Shown here: piece by piece, positions 50,780-59,341 of the stretch | How positions within the stretch are numbered: the first letter of the stretch is position 1 | Layout: each line of letters opens with the position of its first letter | Source: Kribbella flavida DSM 17836 | GTDB taxonomy: Bacteria > Actinomycetota > Actinomycetes > Propionibacteriales > Kribbellaceae | DNA length: 64,000 nt | NCBI RefSeq assembly: GCF_000024345.1 | Contig: NC_013729.1 | Coordinates: 5,146,001 to 5,210,000, forward strand | Reading direction: 5' to 3' | Made by a program: the position numbers and the translations under genes | Notes under the pieces: model-generated | Told to the model about the DNA's origin: nothing | Databases searched by the model: none | The model's input: the letters and a program-made list of their open reading frames with translations, nothing else

Positions 50780-51396
50780 CAGCCCGTCGCCAGCAGCTTC
50801 GCGAGCTGGTGCAGGTCGGTCAGTGCGAGATCACCCGACAGCCCTTTGAGCGCAGCGGTGAAGGCCCCGGCCGCACGCCCCGCCTCGAGCCCGACCTCGG
50901 CATCCTCCACCACCAGACACCGCTCCGCCCGTACGCCGAGCAGCTCCGCCCCGCGCAGGTATCCCTCCGGGTCCGGCTTGCCCCGAGTGATGTCCTCGAT
51001 CGTCACCAGGACCGGCGGGTGGATCGCCGCCGCCGACAACCGCGCCTTGGCAAGACGCTGGTCCGCGCTGGTGACCACGGCCCAGGGCAGCCCCCGCCGC
51101 TCCAGCACGTCGAGCAGCTCCAGCGCGCCGGGAGTCGCTGTCACGTCCGACAGGTCGTCGTACTGCAGCTGCAGCTGGCGGCCCGCGGCGAGCGTCCGCA
51201 GCGTCGGGTCGAGGCCGGGCAGGACGCGGTCGACCGTGGACTCGGCGGGACTGCCGTGGGCGATCGCGAGCACCCCGGCCGGGTCCACGCCGTACTCGGC
51301 CGACCAGGTCGTCCAGGCCCGCTCGACCGCGGCGTCGGAGGACACCAGGGTGCCGTCCATGTCGAAGAGCACCGCGTGTACGTTCCGGACATCCAT
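50779..51396 (-). CDS. HAD-superfamily phosphatase
   Basis: 205 residues from the ATG at 51396 with GGAGG six bases upstream. Motif I FDMDGTLVSS, motif II VVTSADQ, motif III KPDPEGYL and motif IV LVVEDAEVGLEAGRAAG are all intact. It resembles sugar-phosphate phosphatases of the beta-phosphoglucomutase-like group. It leads an operon with an MFS pump and a hydrolase, divergent from a ROK regulator, which may control it. Confidence 0.9.
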   Translation of the reverse strand: MDVRNVHAVLFDMDGTLVSSDAAVERAWTTWSAEYGVDPAGVLAIAHGSPAESTVDRVLPGLDPTLRTLAAGRQLQLQYDDLSDVTATPGALELLDVLERRGLPWAVVTSADQRLAKARLSAAAIHPPVLVTIEDITRGKPDPEGYLRGAELLGVRAERCLVVEDAEVGLEAGRAAGAFTAALKGLSGDLALTDLHQLAKLLATG

Positions 51397-51471
51397 CGAG
51401 GCCTCCATTAAGCTCGTCCACCGAGGATAACCTCTGGGCACCTGGGGCCCGCAAGAGCTGGGAGCTGCGAC

Positions 51472-52632
51472 GTGGCCAGACGAGGGCGATGGCAGACGGC
51501 GGCCGAGGTGCTGAACCTGATGGCCCGGCGCCCCGGCATCACGCGCGCCGCGGTCGCCAAGGAGCTCCGGCTGAGCACGAGTTCGGCGACCGAGGTGACC
51601 GCCCGGCTGCGCGAGTTCTCGCTGCTCAGCGAACTGCCGGCCCCGATCCACGGCCGGGGCCGGCCGACCACTGTTCTGCAGGCTCACCCGCACGGACCGC
51701 TCGTCCTCGTGCTCGACCTGCGGCAAGGCACCTGGCGGAGTGCGATCGCCCAACTCGACGGCACGCTGGAGCTGCAGCAGACGACGCGCCACCGCAGCAG
51801 ACGGCCGGACTCGGTCCTCGCGAGCTTCCGCGAGACAGTCATCGCCGCGCAGCAGCAGTACGGCGACCGGCTGGTCGCCGTCACGCTGGCCGTCGTCGGC
51901 TCCGTCCGGGGCAACCAGCTTCTGCAAGCGGCGACGCTCGGCTGGCGCGATGTCGACCTGTCGCCAGTGGTCGAAGGCACTGGCCTCCCCCTGCTGGCGG
52001 GCAACGACGCGACGCTCAGTGGCGTGGCCGAGGCCCGGACCGGAGCTGCCGCGGGAGCAGGGACGGCGCTGCACCTCATCGTCGAGGTCGGTGTGGGCGG
52101 CACGCTGATCCTCGGCGGAGTTCCGGCCGGTGGGGCGACCGGTACGGGCGGCGAGTACGGGCACATGCCGTTCGGCGATCGCTCGGTCCTCTGCCCGTGC
52201 GGCGCGCGCGGCTGCTGGGACCTGGAGATCGACGGCCGCGCGTTGGCCCGCCGACTGGGCGAGCCGGAACCGGACGACCCCTACGGCTACGCCGAGGACG
52301 TACTGCGCCGGCCACCATCCCCGGCAACACGTTCGGCGATCGAACTGGTCACCGCGGCGCTGGGGTCGGGGATCGCCGGCCTGGTCAACGCGCACGACCC
52401 GGAGGTGGTGACGCTCGGCGGTCTGGCCGTCCCGCTGCGGGCCGCGGCGCCGGAGGCTTTCGAACGCGGCTACCGCGAGAGCCTGATGCAGTTCCGCCGG
52501 GCCGCTCCCCCGCCGGTGCTCGACTCGGCCCACTCCGAGGACGGCGTACTGCGCGGTGCCGCGGCACTCGGCCTGGACCACCTCACCACCGAGAGCGCCT
52601 TGACCGCCTGGGCAGAAACCCACGCTCCGTAA
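51472..52632 (+). CDS. ROK-family transcriptional regulator
   Basis: 386 residues from GTG. An N-terminal winged helix (ITRAAVAKELRLSTSSATEVTARLREFSLL) is fused to a ROK sugar-kinase-like domain with EVGVGGTLILGG and the zinc-site CPCGARGC near residue 242. The sugar-binding GGEYGHMPF and the VVTLGGLAVPL segment are present. Its ligand is probably a sugar or sugar phosphate. It faces the HAD-MFS-hydrolase operon and may also act on the nearby sugar ABC operon. Confidence 0.9.
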   Translation: MARRGRWQTAAEVLNLMARRPGITRAAVAKELRLSTSSATEVTARLREFSLLSELPAPIHGRGRPTTVLQAHPHGPLVLVLDLRQGTWRSAIAQLDGTLELQQTTRHRSRRPDSVLASFRETVIAAQQQYGDRLVAVTLAVVGSVRGNQLLQAATLGWRDVDLSPVVEGTGLPLLAGNDATLSGVAEARTGAAAGAGTALHLIVEVGVGGTLILGGVPAGGATGTGGEYGHMPFGDRSVLCPCGARGCWDLEIDGRALARRLGEPEPDDPYGYAEDVLRRPPSPATRSAIELVTAALGSGIAGLVNAHDPEVVTLGGLAVPLRAAAPEAFERGYRESLMQFRRAAPPPVLDSAHSEDGVLRGAAALGLDHLTTESALTAWAETHAP

Positions 52633-52722
52633 GGCGTTATCGAGTCTTTACTCAACCAAACCCCTTGCTGCGGTCGTCTACCAGGACATTCGGCACCAAC
52701 AACCCAGGGGGGAACCACTTCC

Positions 52723-53496
52723 ATGCGTACCACCATCGCCGCCCGCCTCGCCGTCACGCTGGCCACCGCCGCGGCTGCCGTCGCCGGCACCGTCGCCATC
52801 GCCCAGCCGGCCTCCGCCGCGACCGCAAACACTTGCCTCCAGCAACTGACTGGTGCGCAGCAGTGGGGCTACGACCAGACCATGACGACGCGCGGGCGGC
52901 TGAAGTTCTTCACCGACTGGCCCAGCTCGGAGTCGTACTGCAAGGACATGTCGGTGTCGCTGGGCATCAGCCGCACCAACACCGCGTTCTTCCGCAACCA
53001 GAACGCGGTCCGGGAGACCTCCGCGCACCGGATCAGCACCTTCTCCGCCACCTTCGGATTCGGCACCGACGGCTACGGCCAGTGGATGATCCGGCAGATC
53101 GCGGTGAAGGACCGGGCCGGCCGGGTCGCGGTGAAGACCTTCACCCGCCAGACCACGCCGCGGGTGCTCACGCTGCGGTTCCAGTCGACCGTCAACGCCG
53201 GTCCCAAGGGCACGCTGGTGCCGAAGGCCGGCAAGCTGCTGGTCAGCGGCAACCTGAAGGCCTGGCACTACACCGGCCGCCAGGTCAACGTGCAGAACCA
53301 GCAGGTGCTGGTGCAGGTCCGCCGGCCGGGCACCTCGACGTACGTCACCCGCGCGACGATGACCAGCAACCAGCTGGGCAACTTCGCGACCAACCTCGCC
53401 ACCGCGGGGCTGAAGGGCTCGGCGGTCCGGGTCGCCTTCTACTCGAAGATCCCGACCGTGGCGAGCCAGTGGCAGTACCTGGGCACGATTGCCTGA
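52723..53496 (+). CDS. Secreted protein of unknown family
   Basis: 257 residues. A signal peptide (MRTTIAARLAVTLATAAAAV..., cleavage near ASA-A at about residue 33) is followed by a mature protein with few Cys. The N-terminal half (about 35-110) has two Cys and FFTDWPSSESYC. The second half (about 150-257) looks like a beta-sandwich repeat (LLVSGNLKAWHYTGRQ...VQVRRPGTSTYVTRATM), a cell-surface type domain. AGGGGGG-like RBS precedes the ATG. I do not recognise the family; it stands alone between the ROK gene and the DinB gene. Confidence 0.75.
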   Translation: MRTTIAARLAVTLATAAAAVAGTVAIAQPASAATANTCLQQLTGAQQWGYDQTMTTRGRLKFFTDWPSSESYCKDMSVSLGISRTNTAFFRNQNAVRETSAHRISTFSATFGFGTDGYGQWMIRQIAVKDRAGRVAVKTFTRQTTPRVLTLRFQSTVNAGPKGTLVPKAGKLLVSGNLKAWHYTGRQVNVQNQQVLVQVRRPGTSTYVTRATMTSNQLGNFATNLATAGLKGSAVRVAFYSKIPTVASQWQYLGTIA

Positions 53497-53508
53497 CCGT
53501 GGTGCCGA

Positions 53509-54132
53509 TCAGGAGGTGACGCCCTCAGGGGCCGTCGCCTCCTGGTCGGTTCCGTCCTCCACGGGCCTCGGCGCCGGGACGATCGGTGGCTCGACCTCGG
53601 CCAGGATGCTGATCAGGTCGTGCCGGTGGTGCTGGATCTCGTGCGCGGTGTGCCGGACGATCCAGCTCAGCGTGCGCGGCGCCCGGACCGGGTAGTTGTA
53701 GAGCCCGAGCCGGCCCAGCTCGGCCGGCGTCAGCACCCGAGCGGCCGCACCGAACTCGCGGGCGAACCGCATCAGCGCCGCCGCCACCTCGACCGGGTTC
53801 TGGTCCTCGTACTTGGCTTCCTTGACCCGCCCGGTCCGGTCCATCGGCGCGTACATCGGCCGGTCCTCGGCCAGGCACTGCGCGATCCGCAGTCGCTGCA
53901 CCTCGAGCACGTCACGGACGTGGCAGGCGTACTCGATCGCCGACCACACGTCCGGCTCCGGCCGCAGTCGCACGACGTCCGGGTCGGGTCCGGCGGCGGC
54001 CTTGGTCAGCGCCATCGCCGTCTCGGCGGCCTGCCGGACCAGCAGCGTGACCGTGCCCTGCAGGTCACCCGTGCCGTAGTTGAACCCGCACTCCTCACAC
54101 AGCCCGTCGACCGGCGGCTGGCGCTTCGTCAC
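53509..54132 (-). CDS. DinB-family protein
   Basis: 207 residues from the GTG at 54132, overlapping the thiD stop as GTGA with GGGAG seven bases upstream. A short N-terminal CEECG precedes a four-helix DinB bundle with potential metal His in ACHVRDVL and HEIQHHRHDL. DinB proteins bind metal and some act as thiol transferases. Its coupling to thiD suggests the operon thiL-thiD-dinB, but no thiamine role is known. Confidence 0.85.
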   Translation of the reverse strand: MTKRQPPVDGLCEECGFNYGTGDLQGTVTLLVRQAAETAMALTKAAAGPDPDVVRLRPEPDVWSAIEYACHVRDVLEVQRLRIAQCLAEDRPMYAPMDRTGRVKEAKYEDQNPVEVAAALMRFAREFGAAARVLTPAELGRLGLYNYPVRAPRTLSWIVRHTAHEIQHHRHDLISILAEVEPPIVPAPRPVEDGTDQEATAPEGVTS

Positions 54133-54968
54133 TGTCCACTCCCTCGCTGTGCGCTCCCTCGAAAGCGCCACGCGTGGTCCACCGGCCCGATCCCGCCACC
54201 CAGCGGGAACCCGGCGGCGACCGCACCGCTGATGTACTCCTTGGCCGCCCCGACCGCCGACGGTACGTCGTACCCCCGGGCCAGGTACGACGCGATGCTG
54301 CTGGCCAGTGTGCACCCGGTGCCGTGGGTGTGCCGGTTGTCGGCCCTGGGCGCACTGAACTCTTCGCGGACGCCGTGGCCGTGCAGCACGTCGACAGACG
54401 TGTCACCGGCGTCATGACCGCCCTTGACGAGCACCCACGACGCACCGGCCGCCAGCAGCTTCTTGGCCGCGAGCTCACGGTCGTCCAGCGTGCGCAACTC
54501 CACCCCGGCCACCGGACCCAGCTCGGTGAGGTTCGGCGTCAGCACAGTCGACAGCGGCACGATCTCCGCGCGGATCGCCGCCATGGCGTCCGCGTCGAGC
54601 AGCGTGTCGCCGTGCTTGGACACCGACACCGGATCGATCACCACCGGAACGTCCGGCGGCAGGGTGCGCAGCAGCGCGGCGACCAGCCGGACCATCGGCG
54701 CGGAGGCGAGCATGCCGGTCTTCACCGCGTCGACGCCGATGTCGTCCACCACACTGCGGAACTGCGCCTCGACCTGCTCGGCCGGCAGCTCCCACGCACC
54801 CTGGACGCCGAGGCTGTTCTGCGCCGTGATCGCGGTGAGCACGCTCATCCCGTGCACGCCGTTGGCCAGCATCGCCTTCAGGTCGGCCTGGATGCCGGCG
54901 CCACCGCCGGAGTCGGAGCCGGCGACGGTGAGCACTCGGGGCGGAACTGCGGGCGGGCCGGACGTCAT
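54129..54968 (-). CDS. thiD: Hydroxymethylpyrimidine/phosphomethylpyrimidine kinase
   Basis: 279 residues from the ATG at 54968, with GGAG upstream. ThiD phosphorylates HMP twice for thiamine synthesis. VAGSDSGGGAGIQADLKAM binds the substrate, DPVSVSKHG and LTPNLTE are typical, and HGTGCTLASSIASYLA carries the anion hole and catalytic Cys. It is 40 bases downstream of thiL. Confidence 0.95.
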   Translation of the reverse strand: MTSGPPAVPPRVLTVAGSDSGGGAGIQADLKAMLANGVHGMSVLTAITAQNSLGVQGAWELPAEQVEAQFRSVVDDIGVDAVKTGMLASAPMVRLVAALLRTLPPDVPVVIDPVSVSKHGDTLLDADAMAAIRAEIVPLSTVLTPNLTELGPVAGVELRTLDDRELAAKKLLAAGASWVLVKGGHDAGDTSVDVLHGHGVREEFSAPRADNRHTHGTGCTLASSIASYLARGYDVPSAVGAAKEYISGAVAAGFPLGGGIGPVDHAWRFRGSAQRGSGQ

Positions 54969-55008
54969 CTCTGCTCCTGGACTGGTCGGTGCGGGAAGGG
55001 CGGGCCGG

Positions 55009-55971
55009 TCAGCTCGCGAAGTGGGCGTGGCCGGCCGGGGCGGCGTAGGCGGCGCCGTCGACGGTGACGGTACCGGCCGGCAGATCCTGATTGCCTTCAG
55101 CAACCGATCCGACGACGGTCCAGCCGTCCGGCACGTCGGCCGGTTCGAAGGTCCCGACCAGCGCGTGGTCCTCGCCACCGGTCAGTACGAACGTCAGCGC
55201 GTCCAGGCCGGTGGCGGCGGCGACCGCCTCCAGCGGCTCGGGCACAGCCAGCGCCTGGGAGCGGACGTCGATCACCACCTGGCTGGCCTCGGCGATGTGC
55301 CGCAGATCAGCGATCAGCCCGTCGCTCACGTCGCACATCGCGGAGGCACCCGCGATCGCGGCGCGCGGCCCTTCGGCGTACGGCGGCTGCGGGCGGCGGT
55401 GGGCGTCCACCACGCTGCGCGGCGAGCGGAAGCCGCGGGTCAGCACGGCGAACCCGGCCTCGGCCCAGCCCAGCCGGCCCGCGACGGCCACCTCGTCGCC
55501 GGGCCGCGCTCCGGAGCGCAGCACCGGCCGGCGGCCGTCGAGCGAGCCGAAGGCGGTCACCGAGACGACGACCTTGTCGGACTGCACGGTGTCGCCGCCG
55601 ACGATGCTCACCCCCAGCAGGTCGGCCTCGTCGGCCAGTCCCTGGCTCAGCTCGACCGCCCACGCCGTCGGCAGGTCCGTGGGCGCCCCGAAACCGACCA
55701 CCAGCGCGGTCGGCCGGGCGCCCATCGCCACCACGTCGGCCAGGTTCTGCGCGGCGGCCTTGCGGCCCACGTCGTACGCCGACGACCAGTCCCGGCGGAA
55801 GTGCCGGCCCTCGACGAGCAGGTCGGTCGTGATCACCATCCGCCCGTCCGGCACCGCCACCACGGCCGCGTCGTCCCCCGGACCGACCAGAACGTCCTCA
55901 CCTTGGGGAAAGCCCTTGGTGACGGCCGCGATCAGGCCGAACTCCCCAGTGCTTCCCAACGTCTCTGTCAC
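55009..55971 (-). CDS. thiL: Thiamine-monophosphate kinase
   Basis: 320 residues from GTG with GGGAGG nine bases upstream. ThiL makes thiamine pyrophosphate, the last step of the pathway. GPGDDAAVVAVPDGRMVITTDLLVEGRHF is the Mg-ATP binding start, and MCDVSDGLIADL and LTGGEDHALVGTF are family signatures. A TAGACTC element lies 30 bases upstream. It is divergent from the Lrp-domain gene. Confidence 0.95.
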   Translation of the reverse strand: MTETLGSTGEFGLIAAVTKGFPQGEDVLVGPGDDAAVVAVPDGRMVITTDLLVEGRHFRRDWSSAYDVGRKAAAQNLADVVAMGARPTALVVGFGAPTDLPTAWAVELSQGLADEADLLGVSIVGGDTVQSDKVVVSVTAFGSLDGRRPVLRSGARPGDEVAVAGRLGWAEAGFAVLTRGFRSPRSVVDAHRRPQPPYAEGPRAAIAGASAMCDVSDGLIADLRHIAEASQVVIDVRSQALAVPEPLEAVAAATGLDALTFVLTGGEDHALVGTFEPADVPDGWTVVGSVAEGNQDLPAGTVTVDGAAYAAPAGHAHFAS

Positions 55972-56000
55972 GTCAGCAGACCTCCCATGTACCCACGGGG

Positions 56001-56006
56001 AGTCTA
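56001..56006 (-). promoter_or_regulatory. Possible -10 element of thiL
   Basis: TAGACT followed by C on the minus strand, about 30 bases before the thiL GTG, which gives a short leader. No thiamine riboswitch is visible in the 115-base gap. Confidence 0.35.
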
Positions 56007-56086
56007 GGCGGTACGGTGACCGGGCAACGACGAGTACGCCCGGCCGCTCTGCAGTACTGTGGCCGGTGCCCGCTGAGGACGACTGA

Positions 56087-56335
56087 GTGGAGAACGACGT
56101 GGTGGTCCAGGCCTACATCCTGATCCAGACCGAGGTCGGCAAGGCCGCCGATGTCGCAGCACAGATCGCCGAGGTCCAGGGCGTCACCCTGGCCGAGGAC
56201 GTCACCGGCCCGTACGACGTGATCGTGCGCGCCGAGGCCCGCAACGTCGACGAGCTGGGCAAGCTGGTCGTGGCGCGCGTGCAGAACGTGCCCGGGATCA
56301 CCCGCACGCTGACGTGCCCCGTCGTCCACATCTGA
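56087..56335 (+). CDS. Stand-alone Lrp/AsnC ligand-binding (RAM) domain protein
   Basis: 82 residues from the GTG at 56087, or 78 from the GTG at 56099 (both have an RBS). VQAYILIQTEVGKAADVAAQIAEV and GPYDVIVRAEARNVDELGKLV match the RAM domain of Lrp regulators, without a DNA-binding domain. Stand-alone RAM proteins bind amino acids as octamers. The position next to thiL is conserved in actinobacteria. The gene overlaps the DUF3515 gene by 22 bases. Confidence 0.92.
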   Translation: MENDVVVQAYILIQTEVGKAADVAAQIAEVQGVTLAEDVTGPYDVIVRAEARNVDELGKLVVARVQNVPGITRTLTCPVVHI

Positions 56336-56799
56336 GCACCGAGCGGCGGGCCGCGGCGGTCGCGGTCCTGCTGCTCGCCCTGGTGGCCGGCTGCGGGGGG
56401 GAGCCGGTGCCCGTCGCGGTTCCGCAGCCCGCCCCGGAGGTCTCCGAGGCCTGCACGTCGCTGGTGAAGGCGTTGCCGGCCAAGGTGCTCGACGGTGAGC
56501 GCCGGGAGACCGATCCCACGAGCCCGCTGACCGCGGCGTACGGGGATCCGCCGATCGAGCTGACCTGCGGCGTCGCTCCGCCGGCCGGAATGGCACAGGC
56601 CCAGTCGCAGTGCTTCGAGGTGAACGGCGTCGGCTGGTTCGCCAAGGAGGCGGACAACGGCGTCATCTTCACCACGATCGGCCGCAAGGTGTACTTCGAG
56701 GTCGCCGTGCCCGCCCAGTACGCGCCCGAGGCGAACGCGCTCACCGACATCTCGGACGCCGTCAAGGCCCACAACACCCTGATCACCCCCTGCACCTGA
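56314..56799 (+). CDS. DUF3515 family lipoprotein
   Basis: 161 residues from GTG. A signal sequence ends in a lipobox LVAGC (Cys near residue 27). The rest carries the DUF3515 pattern: ACTSLVKALPAKVLDGERR, YGDPPIELTCGV, GVGWFAKEADNGVIFTTIGRKVYFEVAVP and NTLITPC. The gene is usually beside the thiL/Lrp pair and ddl in actinobacteria; no ddl is in the window. Function is unknown. Confidence 0.9.
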   Translation: MPRRPHLSTERRAAAVAVLLLALVAGCGGEPVPVAVPQPAPEVSEACTSLVKALPAKVLDGERRETDPTSPLTAAYGDPPIELTCGVAPPAGMAQAQSQCFEVNGVGWFAKEADNGVIFTTIGRKVYFEVAVPAQYAPEANALTDISDAVKAHNTLITPCT

Positions 56800-56834
56800 C
56801 CGGAGCAGCCACGGCCGGAGCCTACGATCGGGCC

Positions 56835-58073
56835 ATGACCTCGACCGGGCGCCTGGAGCGGTGGATGCGGGCGCACCCGGTCGCGCCGGACGCCCTGCTC
56901 GCCCTCGCGCTCGCCGCGGTCACCGGGCCGCCGTCGCTGGAGATCCTCCGGTCGGCCACGTCGCCAGGCTGGGTGCTCTGGACGGCCGGTGTGTGCGGGG
57001 TCGCGGTGCTGGCCTCCGTCGCGCTGCGCCGGATCGCCACCCAAGCGGCGTTCCTGCTGGCCGGTCTGGCGATGGCGGTGACCCTCGCCCTGCCGAACAC
57101 AACGGTCCGCACCGCCGGGCTGGGACTGGCCGGCGCGGGCAACGAGATCGAGATCCCGCTGTTCTTCCTGCCGTCGTCCGCGGTCTTCCTGGTCCTGCTG
57201 TACGCCGTCGCCGCGCACTGCGACCGAGTCCCGAGCCGGCTCGCTCTCGGCATCAGCCTGGCCGGGGCTTTGCTGTGCACCGCGAGAACCGCCACGGCGT
57301 ACGGCATCCTCCCTGCCGGCTGGCTGACCCTGTTGCTGGCTCTGCTGGCCTTGATCGCCGCCGTGGCCGGCACCTGGAGCGTCGGCCGTTCCCACTTCGA
57401 CCGGCGGCGACGCCTCGCGGAAGAGGCCGCTGAAGCCGCCGAGCGGGCCGTCACCGGCGAGCGGCAGCGCATCGCCCGCGACATGCACGACATCGTGGCG
57501 CACTCGCTGGCGGTCATCGTGCGTCAGGCCGAAGGCGGCGCCGCCATCGCCGCCAAGTCGCCGGACCGGGCAGTCCAGGCGCTGACCGTCATCGCGGGCA
57601 CCGCCCGCGAGGCGCTGACCGACATGCGGGGCACGCTGCAGGTGCTGCGGGAGGCCCCTCCCGGCGAGGCCGTGCAGCCCTCGCTCGCGGCGATCCCTGC
57701 GCTGGTGGAGCGGGTACGGGCGACAGGCGTCGAGGTCCGCTTGACCGAGCAAGGCACGGCCGGCGTCATGACACCCGGCGCGGCGACGGCGGCGTACCGC
57801 CTGGTCCAGGAAGCACTGACCAACAGTGTCAAGCACGCGGGCTCGAACCCCACGGTCACCGTCACGGTCACGCACTCCCCGCACGCGTCGGTCGTCACCG
57901 TCGCCGACGACGGCGGAAACGCCGAGGACCGGGCGCCGGTTCCGGGCGCGGGCGCCGGACTGCGGGGTGCTCAGGAGCGGGTGCACGCCGCGGGCGGTAC
58001 GTTCGAGGCCGGTCCCGCCGACGGCGGTTTCAGGGTGCGTGCGGAGTTTCGCGCCCGCGACAGGGAAGGCTGA
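56835..58073 (+). CDS. Two-component sensor histidine kinase (HisKA_3 type)
   Basis: 412 residues. About six N-terminal helices span residues 15-190, with hardly any external loop. The dimerisation/phosphoacceptor motif is ERQRIARDMHDIVAHSLAVIV (His near 222). The N box is VQEALTNSVKHAG and the ATP-lid glycine stretch GAGAGLRGAQERVHAAGGTF. The response regulator starts two bases later. Its signal is unknown. Confidence 0.9.
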   Translation: MTSTGRLERWMRAHPVAPDALLALALAAVTGPPSLEILRSATSPGWVLWTAGVCGVAVLASVALRRIATQAAFLLAGLAMAVTLALPNTTVRTAGLGLAGAGNEIEIPLFFLPSSAVFLVLLYAVAAHCDRVPSRLALGISLAGALLCTARTATAYGILPAGWLTLLLALLALIAAVAGTWSVGRSHFDRRRRLAEEAAEAAERAVTGERQRIARDMHDIVAHSLAVIVRQAEGGAAIAAKSPDRAVQALTVIAGTAREALTDMRGTLQVLREAPPGEAVQPSLAAIPALVERVRATGVEVRLTEQGTAGVMTPGAATAAYRLVQEALTNSVKHAGSNPTVTVTVTHSPHASVVTVADDGGNAEDRAPVPGAGAGLRGAQERVHAAGGTFEAGPADGGFRVRAEFRARDREG

Positions 58074-58074
58074 G

Positions 58075-58728
58075 ATGACGATCAGAGTCGCGCTGGTCGA
58101 CGACCAGGAACTGGTCCGGGTCGGCCTGGCCATGGTGGTCGACGCCACCGACGACATCCAGATCGTGCTGCAGGCCGCCGACGGCGCCGAGGCGGTCGCG
58201 CGGCTCGCCGAGACCACGGTCGACGTCGTCCTGATGGACGTCCAGATGCCGCGCCTGGACGGCGTGGAGGCGACCAGGCTGGTGACGGCCCGGGAGAACG
58301 CGCCCAAGGTGATCGTGCTGACCACGTTCGACCTCGACGAGTACGCCTTCGCCGGACTGCGCGCCGGTGCGAGCGGGTTCCTGCTCAAGGACGCGTCGGC
58401 CGACGAGGTGCTGCACGCGATCCGCGCCGTCCATGCCGGCGATTCCGTGCTCGCGCCCTCCACGACCCGCCGGATGCTGGACCACCTCCCGACCGCACGG
58501 GCCGGGCACGAGGCCTCCCCGCTGCTGCAACGCTTGACCGCCCGCGAACGCGACGTGCTGCTGGAGATCGCCCACGGCCACTCCAACGCCGAGACCGCGC
58601 AGCGGCTCTTCCTGTCCGAGGCGACCGTGAAGACCCACGTCGCGCACCTGCTGGCCAAGCTCGAGGTCCGCGACCGGGTGCAGGCGGTGATCTTCGCCTA
58701 CGAGAACGGGCTGGTCCGTCCGGGCTAG
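58075..58728 (+). CDS. NarL/LuxR-family response regulator
   Basis: 217 residues. A receiver domain carries the phosphoacceptor Asp55 (VVLMDVQMPRLDGVEA), with acidic DD at 9-10 and Lys in FLLKDASADEVL. A LuxR helix-turn-helix follows: LTARERDVLLEIAHGHSNAETAQRLFLSEATVKTHVAHLLAKLEV. GGAAGG lies five bases before the ATG. It pairs with the adjacent kinase; the downstream membrane protein or protease could be its targets. Confidence 0.93.
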   Translation: MTIRVALVDDQELVRVGLAMVVDATDDIQIVLQAADGAEAVARLAETTVDVVLMDVQMPRLDGVEATRLVTARENAPKVIVLTTFDLDEYAFAGLRAGASGFLLKDASADEVLHAIRAVHAGDSVLAPSTTRRMLDHLPTARAGHEASPLLQRLTARERDVLLEIAHGHSNAETAQRLFLSEATVKTHVAHLLAKLEVRDRVQAVIFAYENGLVRPG

Positions 58729-58817
58729 GGCGTGCCTGGGCGATCTCATCCTTTCTGGGGAGTGGTTGACCCCGTCAGGTGGACGCCGTACGTCGGCGGC
58801 ACGAGCAGCCTGGTGCC

Positions 58818-59270
58818 ATGACCCTCTTCGACACCAAACCCGTACCGGCCACCGCGCGCACGTGGTGGCGCACCGCTTCCGCCTGCGGCGGGATGCTCGC
58901 GCTGTGCGGCGGCCTGTTCCACACCGTGACCGCCGCTGTGCTGCGCCGCGACGTCTGGACGCAGGTCGTCGACGAAGGCTTCTTCAACACCGTGTCACTG
59001 GACCCCTCGCCCGAGCGGCTCGCCGTGGCGGAGGCGTTCTGGTTCAGCCCGGGCAGCTTCGGCGTGCCGTTGCTGCTGCTCGGCTCCCTCGTCACGTGGC
59101 TGGCTCGGCGCGGCCACCCGGTGCCGTGGTGGCTGGGCGCCGGCGTCGCCCTGTGGGCCGTGCTGATCGGCTCGCTGGGCGGCTTCGACCTCGGCACGCT
59201 CATCCTGCTGAGCGTCGGCGGCCTGCTCGCGGCCGGGGGCTGGACCACCCGCCGCCCGCGGGCGGTCTGA
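58818..59270 (+). CDS. Small four-helix membrane protein, DUF6463-like
   Basis: 150 residues from the ATG at 58818. Hydrophobic segments lie at about 20-38, 72-92, 101-122 and 124-140, with WWRTASACGGMLALCGGLFHTVTA near the N-terminus. The pattern is like DUF6463-family membrane proteins; the match is from memory. An earlier in-frame ATG at 58779 has no better RBS. It lies between the two-component system and the secreted protease gene. Confidence 0.65.
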   Translation: MTLFDTKPVPATARTWWRTASACGGMLALCGGLFHTVTAAVLRRDVWTQVVDEGFFNTVSLDPSPERLAVAEAFWFSPGSFGVPLLLLGSLVTWLARRGHPVPWWLGAGVALWAVLIGSLGGFDLGTLILLSVGGLLAAGGWTTRRPRAV

Positions 59271-59282
59271 AGGCTTTCTGAA

Positions 59283-59336
59283 GATCCCCCCGCAGACTCC
59301 GGGACAGGGGCAGTTCACGCCAGTCTTGGGGGGATC
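59283..59336 (+). promoter_or_regulatory. Stem-loop covering the RBS of the protease gene
   Basis: GATCCCCCC (59283-59291) and GGGGGGATC (59328-59336) pair perfectly. An inner AGACT (59294-59298) and AGTCT (59322-59326) extend the stem. The right arm holds the GGGGGGA RBS of the protease ATG at 59342. It could limit translation or end transcription of the upstream gene, whose stop is 13 bases away. Confidence 0.55.
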
Positions 59337-59341
59337 CGGAC

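Noticed and set aside
51397..52623. Extension of the minus-strand HAD gene to 614 codons
   Set aside because: It runs antisense through the ROK gene. GGAGG before the ATG at 51396 and the domain start decide the shorter form.
55972..56086. Thiamine riboswitch upstream of thiL
   Set aside because: The leader is short and no TPP-aptamer sequence elements are visible.
56087..56335. Truncated pseudogene of a full Lrp regulator
   Set aside because: Stand-alone RAM-domain proteins of this size beside thiL are a conserved actinobacterial family.
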